Below, piece by piece: positions 1 to 10,300 of a stretch of 42,000 bases of DNA. Position 1 is the first letter of the stretch; each line of letters starts with the position of its first letter. The DNA is from Cristatella mucedo (taxonomy: Eukaryota > Bryozoa > Phylactolaemata > Cristatellidae), in assembly GCA_009760855.2 (NCBI GenBank), contig WPIO01000034.1, forward strand, positions 188,001-230,000. The letters run 5' to 3'. Below the pieces are notes generated by a model, which did not search any database, was not told the DNA's origin, and was given only the letters and a program-made list of their open reading frames with translations. Position numbers and translations under genes: made by a program.

Positions 1-565
1 GTGGAGTATTCCTGCCGCACTGTTGGAAACCGAGTTCTAGTTCCCGGTCAGGGTTTAAACTCTAGTTCGGGCTCCGTCTATTTGGGTCGTTTCCCATTAT
101 ACTCGTAAGCAGCCCCAGTGTGGAGAAGTATTTCCTCCGCAAGAGTGCTCGAGGTGGCGTGTGTGAAGTATTCCTGCCACACTGTTGGAAACCGAGTTCT
201 AGTTCACCGGTCAGGGTTTAGACTCTTGTTCGGGCTCCGTCTATTTGGGTCGTTTCCCATTATACACGTAAGCAGCCCCAGTGTGAAGAAGTATTTCCTC
301 CGCAAGAGTGCTTGAGTTGGCGTGTGTGGAGTATTCCGGTCGCACTGGTGGAAACCGAGTTCTAGTTCACCGGTCAGGGTTTAGACTCCGGTATGCGCTT
401 CAGTGCGGAGGAGTATTCCCTCCGCAAGAGTGTTTACGTTGGCGTGTTTGGGGTATTCCCTCGGCACAGGTGGCAACAGATTCCTAGTTCACCGGTGAGG
501 GTTTAGGGTCTGGGTCGCGCTTAGTGTGAAGGAGTATTCCCTCCGCAAGAGTGTTGGTGCAGTTG
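1..565. repeat. Tandem repeat, about 162-bp unit, 3.5+ copies
   Basis: Units begin near 1, 163, 326 and 448, each starting with GTGGAGTATTCC or a variant, followed by ACCGAGTTCTAGTTCACCGG and ending with CCTCCGCAAGAGTG. Units 1 and 2 are about 162 bp. Unit 3 is shortened to about 122 bp by loss of the stretch holding CTCCGTCTATTTGGG. The array is cut by the window edge, so its true length is unknown. No coding potential is seen; the ORFs here are incidental. Confidence 0.9.
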
Positions 566-700
566 AGAACGTGCGAGGAGTGTTGAGATAAAGCTGAACT
601 AGACGCGCAGCGACTTTGTGCGCTTGCGAATAAAGTTCAGTAAAATCCCCAATTTGTGTGTCTCGCTTCCGATTCACGCCGCGGACTCACGACCCCCTTT
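566..700 (+). mobile_element. LTR-like 3' end with polyadenylation signal
   Basis: The sequence just after the tandem array has AATAAA at 629-634, followed by a TGTGTGTCTCG stretch and GC-rich sequence ending near CACGACCCCC. This resembles R/U5 of a gypsy-type LTR, in which case the tandem repeats could be its U3. No opposite LTR, primer-binding site or target duplication is visible, so this stays a suggestion. Confidence 0.4.
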
Positions 701-701
701 A

Positions 702-849
702 GTAACGGTAGGCAGGTCAGCGCCAGAAACGCTCGTTTCGTGGCGGCCAGCTTATTGCGCGTAGGCGCGCATCGAACGGCATTAGGCGATAGGCTACGCC
801 GCTAGGTAAGCGGCAGGTCAAGCTTACCCCGCCGAGCCCTCGGCGTTAC
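702..849. other. Cluster of short hairpins enclosed by inverted GTAACG/CGTTAC
   Basis: Stem-loops can be formed at 721-745 (arms CGCCA-GAAACG and CGTTTCGTGGCG, one bulge), 757-768 (GCGC/GCGC), 798-814 (GCCGCT/AGCGGC) and 831-844 (GCCGAG/CTCGGC). The whole segment is bounded by GTAACG (702-707) and CGTTAC (844-849). No gene is recognised. Confidence 0.5.
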
Positions 850-1191
850 ATATTTATGAATTTAGTTATGCATGGCAGCAGCAGATCTATGCATAGTAGA
901 GCCACTGAAAATTACCTCATTACCAATCCACCGTTTACAAGATAATGATTTCCAAAACAAAGTGTTGATGTTAAGTATACAACGGAATACAAATTCAATG
1001 TAATTTAAATTTTAGTGGTTTAGTTTAGCAATGAACGTCAATAACTTTCAGCATGCAACTTTTAATTGATCAGCCATATTAATTTAGGAGCTTTGGTCTA
1101 ACTACAAGAAGAGAATCGCATATTTCCGAAAAAGTATTTTCTGAGAGATCAAAAATGAATAAGAAGTATTCGGTTCTTTTGTATCACTTAC
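850..1191 (-). other. Intron 13 start or 3' end region of the SLC6 gene
   Basis: The exon 13 donor at 1191-1190 opens this stretch. A possible acceptor CTCTCAG lies near 1137, after which only 12 codons precede a stop at about 1102. Nothing resembling an SLC6 C-terminal tail is visible, and no clear polyadenylation signal follows on the minus strand. Confidence 0.5.
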
Positions 1192-1356
1192 CGTGTGCAG
1201 TCCATTATATTTACAGAAAATTATTAGCGCCCAGACTGGTATTTGTATGGCAGAGCTGACTACCATCATCCATCCAATCACTTCAGCCCACTGAGGATAG
1301 CTGTAGCTTTCATATTTTACCGGTGCGTAGTCGACGAAACGATAGATAAATATAAA
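1192..1356 (-). CDS. SLC6 exon 13: TM11-TM12
   Basis: 165 nt, phase 0-0. It encodes [21 protein letters not shown], then [19 protein letters not shown] (TM12). The acceptor TTTTAATTTTCAG and donor ACG/GTAAGT are strong. The cytoplasmic C-terminus should follow in another exon that I could not identify; reading through the donor meets a stop at about 1102 after 30 more residues. Confidence 0.9.
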
Positions 1357-4300
1357 CTGAAAATTAAAACGTGAAATTGCTATCAGTAAAATAGCTAGTT
1401 GAAGTAACTTGGTAATTCTAATAACGGCCGCTGTCATGATTACCATTAAAAGAGCCGGGGTCACGGCACACCAGCAGGCCTTGAAGAACCACCACACCGA
1501 CTGGTTGCGTATGCCGAGCATTTGGTTCAGATCGCCGATAAATCTGTTCACGCCTGCAAAGCAGGATAAAGCAGATGATAAAAACACCGATCACTACGCT
1601 TAGGCATTATAGGCTGTGCACATGCAAGTACTGCAGGCTATTGCTAGTGACCTCAACGGAGCTGAACTTCTGAGACGGGCGTTTAGGGATCCAGGAGGTT
1701 GAGGAGCTGAGAACTTCGGTAGCACTTAGACTGCATACAGATCCCGCTGGCTGTCAAAGAACATGGCGTGGTGCATGCCAGTAGTATTTGTCTAATAAGA
1801 TGGCATGACACACGCCACTGGTGCTATGTGCGCGTCTCAAGTGAAGAAGACTCTCTCGGTCACAAGATGAACAAGAGGAGTTCTGCTGTGGCTACATAAT
1901 AATGTATCGGCCGTTCTTCGCGTTCCTTACGGTTACTTGCAGCTGCGTGAAATTTAGAGACATTTTTGGCCTATTTCTGCCCTTACCCACTAAGGCTTTT
2001 ATTTGGTAGGCATAAACTGATATTATGTGAATAATAATTGCCTAAAGATAGACGGGCTTTAAATTGTTAGCAGATTTTGATCATACGTGGAACTAAGCTT
2101 AATCGTTAAGTGCAGAAGCCCGGAATCAAATATTTGAACTAATTTTATTAGTATGCCGCATGCTGATAATATAATTGCATTTATATTGACCGCTTACACG
2201 CCCATGAAAGCGAACGAACGCACATGGAAGCTCAGTACTCGGAAGCCTGCTAAGAGTAGGCGAATGATCGTGTCTGGCAGACATCTAAACTTTAAACTAA
2301 TAAATCTATTTTATCCTCAATCTAGGGGCTCTGAAGTGCTTACTAACTTTGAAGATCGCTCACCGTGTCCCCAAATTCTTATGCCTAATTCACCTCTCTT
2401 TTACATAAAAATAAAAGTTGAGAAATGAACGCTCTCACGGGCATGAGCACATGCCCCGCAAGTGGACTTAATACAGGCTGGGCGTCGAGATAAAGTGAAT
2501 GCACTGGATCCGAAGGGGGAATACCAAAGCAAAATAGTTTTTTCCATAAAAGAAATGCGGGTATTAGTACCCACTTGCGCAGGAAAGCAAAACAAGATAA
2601 ACGTCAGTGTGCAACAAGCTATCCGTTCTTCCACAGCATGGTTTATTACAGCACAAGGCATACGATTCTCGAATAAAAAAGCATTTCTTTAACAAAACAC
2701 GCAAGGTAACGCTTCAGTAAGAAAAGGTAAGCTCTGGGTGATTATTGCAGCAGGTTGCGGTTGATTTCCTTCTGTACAGCCAGACTGCCGTGGCCGACGA
2801 CGGCTTTCAGTGGCAAGTCGCGCCAACAGGCAACAAGCAACAGCCAACAGGCAACAGCCAGCAGCCACATTGACGTTGAAAGCAGGTGGCCTCACTTTAA
2901 AGCAATTCTAGCTTACTGGTGTGAATCCATTAGTTTGTCTGCAACAACGTGTCGCCTCGTCGCTGTTAGCATGCACAGACAGTGACCATGCACAGACAGT
3001 GTCGCTTCTTTATCTGCAGCAGTTCTCGGAGGATACGCTACACCACTAATATATTTTTAGCTGTTCACAGCCGATTTAAAGGCTGCTCGTGTGCGGGAGT
3101 TTTAGCTGCAGTAAAACTGCGGATCTCAATGCAAAAAGTTACTCGATGAGAAATATAGGATTGTTTCGTAACCTCTCTGATTATCTCATGCAGCATTGCA
3201 TATTAACAATCTTCACCAATTCAATATACCCGAGTATTCTGCATACCCCAGTATTCAACTGACCAGAGTGAATTCACACAGCTTACTCACCATAAGTGTA
3301 AATTATTGCTATGATTTCAAAGATGGCGATAATGCAGACACTAGTGTTCACTGCATATTCATCAAAGAGGGTGAACCAGTATACACCAGCCTGCAATTGA
3401 ATGGATGACAATCGCACGAGCTCAATCTCTGTGCATCCGTGGGCTAGCATTCTATTAATAAACATTGTCAGCAATGCGTTACCTTAGTTGTCATGCTAAG
3501 ACCAAGAATAAACATTAGTCCGCAAAATGTCGCTGTCACGCCTATTCTTCTCCACTTGGTCTTGCGAAGTACTGGGAATTCATCTACCAGGCCCGTTACA
3601 ACGCCTTCACATGTGGCAAACTGGCGTGGAGAATACCGATGAGTCACGACCTTGCCACGCAAGTTCTCGAGCGAGAGCATCATTAAAAGGGACAGTACAA
3701 TGCGCGAGCCAAATGCACGGCTGAAGTCTTGACCTTCCTCACCTGGCTATCTAGACCAAGAGTGAACAGCATCACAAAGAATAGAACTGACCAAAGCTGA
3801 GGAATGGGCAGTGTGGCTATACCATCCGGATAGGCGACGAACGCAAGTCCGGGACCTTAAAATGGAATCCGCACCGTAGTGAGGTCTCTTGCAGCCGAGG
3901 GAAGCCGAGGAAGCCGAGGAAGCTTGAGCTGAAGATGAAGAGCTCGCGCGCTGGCTCGCGTGCTGAGAGGACTGTGTACCTGAAGTTACAGCGTCCTCGA
4001 TCTTAAGACCGTTGCGATTAGCAATGTATCCGATCATACTGAACACAGCGAATCCCGCGTAGATGCTTGTCAAGAAATCAAATACTGTCACCACCAGAAC
4101 GTCCCTGAAACGTTCAGCAAAGTTTTTCATCATCCCGAAGTAAGCGAATTGGCTTCTTTCTGATCGTTAACATATTCATCTGAATAAGCCCCAGACTGCA
4201 TTGGTGGAATTGAGAATCGTGAGCTCTCTAAAGAATCGTTTCCGTGACTGGTGAACTTTCCCTTATGGATTAATACAAGTAGATAGAAGGCGTTAGCAAA

Positions 4301-7300
4301 CAATGGTGGTTCGTTATTTTCTGTTAAGGAGTTATCGATGTCGGAATACTAGTAACAAATGATCACAAAAACCCAGTACAGACTTTAGAACACATTGCAT
4401 TGTGTGCGTACTAAAGAGTTCACAGCTTCTTTGGTTCTTAAAGAGGAGGAAATATTATGGATGATTGCACAAAGTACAGCTTCATAAGCCATAACTGTAT
4501 AATTTAGCTGGTGAGCAGTAATTTAAGCGTTTCGATACCACCTTTGCTACTATAAGTGCACAGCAGTGTACATTTTGTTTCTGTCACTGCTACGGTGTAC
4601 ATTGTTCCACGGAAGCTTAACTTGCGTTGTACGTGGCTACGGTAAAAGGCGTGCAAAGTGAAGCTACACATTCTTTAGATAATGAGTATATCTGAAGGTA
4701 TGAGATTTGCTATTTCTGGTTTGATCTTTAATATCTATAATACATTTGTGTAGGAGTTTCTCGCAATCTGGTCAAATTGTTAGAATCAAATAGGTTGTAT
4801 ATTATAGGGATTTCATTCAAGATAGTTGCAAATAAATTTCTGCTCAAAAAACAGAAATGCGCACGTCCTAATAACGGTTAAGTTTACTGTATTACCCAGC
4901 ATTTTGCCAATGCTGTAAGTTAAGCATGAGATCGGCAATAATCAATATAATTATGATTACATTGACTATTTAGGGTAGCGAAATTTGAGCACGCTTGTTA
5001 ATACTAGCTAATGCAGTGAGTTAGGCTGGTGTACCAACAATTGAACTTGTGACTACTCGCCCTACGACCATTGGCCTGTACCAACCGGCCTATGCGATAA
5101 TTGATCTATATGACAACTGATCTTTGACAAGTAGCCCTAAGATCAGAAATAGGCAATAGAAATAATAAAGCTGGTGCAGGTCGGTTTTTATTTGATCAAA
5201 TTAGGCTTTATATCAAAATTAGGTTATAGATTATTTTAAGGATTAGATATAAGTTAGTATAAATAAATATAATTGATAATTTGTGAAGCTAATAATTGTT
5301 GAGCATAAAATATTTATAAATCATGGACTCAGCGATACAGTGCGGAATTTACGAGAGCGGAAATGCTACTGCCATATATGGAAGCTTTGAATACTGGAAA
5401 GTAATAGTTAATGCAAGCAGCACTACGATATTTGTCGCATAGTTAGTTGAGAAGCTACAGTAACTTTAGGATATATTTTATCTAGAACCGTAATGAACAT
5501 CCTTTGATACTTCTAAGAGAAAAAACTGTTTTACTAATAATTTCGTTGCATAAATATAAAAAATTCAGACTGTCATAAATTCCTTCTTAATTGTTTATAT
5601 CAATTGTATAAATTAAAATTGTGTATTATTAATATTTATTGACATATGGATAAATTGTCGCATAGACCAGTTAGTACAGGCGATTTGTCGTAGGTTCAAT
5701 AGTCTCAGACCAGATGGCATATAGATCAATTTTCGTATAGGCCGGTTGATACAGGCTAATTGTCTTTGGGTCAGTAGTCGTTGGTTCAATAGTCACCCAG
5801 CCGTTATTCTATTGTGCTTCAACCAGAAGTAGAGTATCAGCCTATTTTGTAGTTTTTAACTAATTCATGTCGGTACACGCGTTTAAAACTTACTAATGCA
5901 AAAGGCAATTCTTCGATAATTACTAATACGTTATCGTAGCAGGTGCAGACGATCGCGTAGGTATTCGCAACCCATGTTATGCTCACAGCCATTCAGTGAA
6001 TGTCATGGTGCATCAAAAAAATTGAACGCCTTGCACTATTCAAATCGAGCGAAATGGTATTCAAAAGATGAAGATTTGACCTGTAATAAAAGTAACCACC
6101 ATGAACAAAAATAAAATTTATTTGAAGATAAATTGTCCACTAGGATGGAAGAGAAGTTCCAGAAAACCGTACTGCTTATTATGTAATCTCTAGTGTAGTG
6201 ACGGGGTGTCAAAAGTTCATTCCTTTTAGAACCAATCTCTAACATCAAACATTGCCGGTTTCAACTAGCGTAAGCACGCAAAACACAAATCTTTGAAATC
6301 CCTAACATACTTTGTAATCTCGGAGGAGTAGAGATAGTAAAATATTGGTGAATCAGCTCGTCTAGCAAAAAAATGACAAAAAGTCCTCAGGATAGGAAGA
6401 TAATAGCAAAATAGTGGGCATAAACCAAAATAATGGAAGGTAAGTTGATGCAGCGGAATAATGGTTGATGAGTTAGCTTAGCCAAATATTGTTAGATCAG
6501 TAGCTCCAGCAAAAAACGTGCAGGTTTTTTGCCGTGCGAAGAGTGGAAATATTTGCGATGTTTTGCTAGACGCTAAGACTCGTTGGTTGCTACATAGCTT
6601 TCAAAACGCAGTTTTTATGAGATACACCAGAAGTGCTAGCTTGACATGTGCTTTATGAGTTCATTGTCTGTAATTTTACTGACCTTGATCAATGGTGACA
6701 TTTTTCAGAAGCATCAGATAGCTGACAGCAATGAAGCCCCGGCAGACAGAAGGCAACAAAGTAGCAGGGAATAGGAAGCGACGGACGAGCGACGAATAAA
6801 GGAGAGCAGAAGGAAGTGGGAGCAACGCTGTAGTTACAGAGAGAACGCTACGAAGAAGCGCTTGTTCAAATCTTTTTCCGATGCTCTAAAGCGCTTGCAG
6901 AATGCACCTGTTGACTTATTGGCACGTTTCAGGAACAATTAGGACCTTCAATTTGCTGCCAACCCCAGTTTATTTTCTTGCTACCAGAATTTAGAAGCAT
7001 TCTCTGCGTTATAGGTATTTAGAGAACCGCAGTGTCTTAATCTAAGGCCTTCGTATTTCGATGATGTAAGTTTTTTTTGGATAAAAACACTAGCTGATTT
7101 AACAGCCTCTTGTGTACAGCGGCAGAGGAGCCTTTATAGCTATCACCACCGCTTGCAGCAGCAATAAAGGATGGCCCACCACAGGATTCGAACCCACGAT
7201 TTCGGGACAGAGGTCGTGAAAAGCAACCGCCTTACCTAGTGAGCCATCACGGTTCACCAAGATGATAATCAACACAGAAAAGTGAGACTATGACAGAGCT

Positions 7301-10300
7301 CGACCCGAAGCCGTCGAAGCTCACTGAGGTTGGCCACTACCAAGTACCTAACATATAGGGTCGGCTACTTGGACAATGGTGCGACTTTCAACGCCCTGCT
7401 GCCGGCGAGCTACTTCGCAGAGGCAGACCACGCTAAAATGCACCGGCATGCTAGTAAACCAAGGTGTCAACCTTGAACATGTCAAACCTTGCCGTGCATC
7501 TTTTCCAGCTGTCCTGAGTTGTAACTCCCACGCTACTAGAAATTCCTGGACTGCCCAACTGACTCAGCTGTGCTTCTCACGTTCCCGTCGTTACTTGAGC
7601 AGAAGTCTGTTGGCTGCCGTATGAGCGCCGTAAACTGCTAAAGCTTTGAGTGAACCACACATCACTAACTCGTAAAACCCACTAAACCCTTACGACTTGG
7701 CAGTCACCAACGGATATGCATCACATCAAATGGTTCTAGATGAACTTTGGCGGCGAGCCATATGCTGGCTCATCTGATTCGCTTGTCCATTTTGTATATA
7801 GCATTCGTGTTTTCTCGTCTCGCCGTTACCGTCGACTGCCAAGTATCGCCGTCAAATTTACGTTCGAGGTTAAGGATGAAAGGATGCGGTTGCACTTTTA
7901 ATACAGGTCACTGTAATACACGAGAAAAATATTGGATCTTCTCCCATCAACTATGTTTGTAATTGTAACAAGCAACCATAGATTTATGTATTGCCCCGGG
8001 AAATTGCCGTCGATTGCCATGGATTCCCCAATGTTGAACGTGCAAAATGGCAGTATGTGCACCCACAGCGAGCGTTATTTGGTAGGATGATTACATATTC
8101 AAACAGCCTATTTCCAGCCAATTTTTGAAGCAGATTTGGCAGAGGCCGGGCCATTGCCGTCGATTGCCGTGCATTGCCATTGATTGAACGCCCACAATGA
8201 GTGAAAGTTATGCAAATTATGTGTGGGCACAGGTGCATGTTACGTGGAATGAGAGTTACAGTTTATGGCAGCCAATCGTGTCAATTTCGACGGATTGCCC
8301 TATCGGCCCCTACCATTGCTGTGGATTGCCGTAAATTGCTGACAGTTAACGAGCATAGCATCTTGAAAATGTCACGGTATAATTTTGGACATAGCGGAAT
8401 GTTACATGTAATGACTATTGGGACTTTACGCTGCAAATTTGTCGTCAATGTCCTGTGAATTGGGGTATTGGCCCGGGCCATAGCTGTCAATTGCCATTCA
8501 TTGCTCGCGGTTGTACGTTCGCGATTCGTTGAAAGGATGTGATTTCACTTTAAACACAGTTCGCCGTGACAGCTAAGAATATAATTGATATTGGCACTGT
8601 CACTTTCCAGTGATTTGGGATGTATCGTAATGGATTTCCGTATTTACCCGGGTCATTGCCGCCGATTTCCATGCATTGCCCAAGATTGAACGCTCAGAGC
8701 TTGTTCAAAGAGTTGAAAGTATGTGTGCGCCAGTGAGATGTCACGTGGAATGAGAATTGAAGCTTGGTGCAGCCGATTTTTCGTCGATTTCCGAAGGATT
8801 TTGGCATTAGTCCCTGCCATTGTTATTGATTGCCTTGCCTTGTTGACAATTAGCGAGAAAAATAGCTTGAAAGTCCTACGATTTAACTTTTAGCACAAAG
8901 AAATGTGAAATGCGATGACAATTGGCACTTCGTGCAGCCAATTTATGGTCGAATTTCCACGGATTGTAGTGGGTATGCTGCCTCGAGCCGAGCCGTTGCC
9001 GTAGATTGCTATGTATCACTCGAGATTGTACAAGCGCAATTGCTTAAGGTGATGTTATTGACTTTAGCCAGTGTGCTTTGTAGCATTCAAAATTGGAGCA
9101 TTGCAAAACCAATTTCAGGGCATTTGCATCAGATTGGGATAGATTGCCGTATTTGCGCGGGCCAACTTCAGTGCATTGCTGTCGAATGGTTGAGGCAAGT
9201 ATAGTGAAGTTATGCGAGTACACAATAACCGAAGAGTAGAGCATTGTGCAATCATAATTAGAGCTTCTAGTCTACGCATTCTGGTCGCTGTGTGGCGGAT
9301 TGCAGCGGATTTTGGCGGATTGAAGTGGATTTTGACATGAAACCAAGCCGTTGAAGTCGATTGCACATCGTTGCATTAGAACATTAGTGTGCACAATCGA
9401 ACAAAATTTTGTGGTTTAGCTTTGAACTGAGTCTATTCCTGTGTGAAATGTCAATTAGAGCTTCGCGATGGCGATGTGAGGATGAGTTGCAGTGGAATAG
9501 AGTGGATTGCAATAGTTTCCCAGGTCATTTCAGGCCGCCCATTGCCACAGTGCGAGGATGCACAATGTTTTTATTTTACGTGATTGTGAACACAGCACGG
9601 CGAATTTTAATATGCAATAAAAACTGGAGCAACCGGTGAAATCTATTTCTTCGGCATTTCTTCGGCTTCGGCAGCCGATTGCAGCACATTGCTAGAGAAC
9701 GGCCGTGCCAATTCAAGTGAAATTTTGTGAATGCAATTTTAACATAATTTGCTGTCATATGCAATTAAAAATTGAAATTGGAGCTTTTCGAACAATTTTT
9801 TACAGGAGCTAGAATGAATTTGAGTAGATTATGGTGGATTGTGGTACAGGCGTCCGGCGTTATAACTCGTTTGCGTAAGCGGGCATGCTCCTAGCGACAT
9901 GAAGTTTGGTGGACAGATAAAATCGAATGTGTATTAAAATATCAGTGCAAAATCCGAGCTCGGCAACGCTAATATCTGGTCGATTTTAGCCTAATTAGAG
10001 TCGATTGTGGTCGATTGGGGTGATTCGTCGAACCCTGACAAGTGAAGGATTGAGAAGAAGATTCGAAGCTCAGTTCCTTAGCATCATTACAGATGAAGAT
10101 GAAGATAGCGCAGCTGCAGTAGTACCTGTGACGAAAGTACCTGTGACGAAAGTGTACATCCTCGATCGTAACCTATATTTGAACCCAGCTTAATTTGCGA
10201 AGGCGAGAGCCAGCTGCTATCGTAGTTCGTTTCGGTAGGTTTCGTGTACAATTCGGCCTAAGGAGGCCTTAACTAAAGAGGGGAAAGTGAAATTTGGATT

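Noticed and set aside
1-565. CRISPR-like array at the left end
   Set aside because: Units of about 162 bp are similar throughout, with no short repeat/unique spacer pattern, and the genome is eukaryotic.
2153-2985. Short ORFs of 68-91 codons on both strands in intron 11
   Set aside because: No motifs, overlapping frames, and located between well-supported exons of the transporter.
3747-3979. Minus-strand ORF continuing past exon 8 with a Ser/Ala-rich tail
   Set aside because: It is read-through of the 124-bp intron 8, which has proper splice sites; exon 9 continues the SLC6 protein in frame after splicing.
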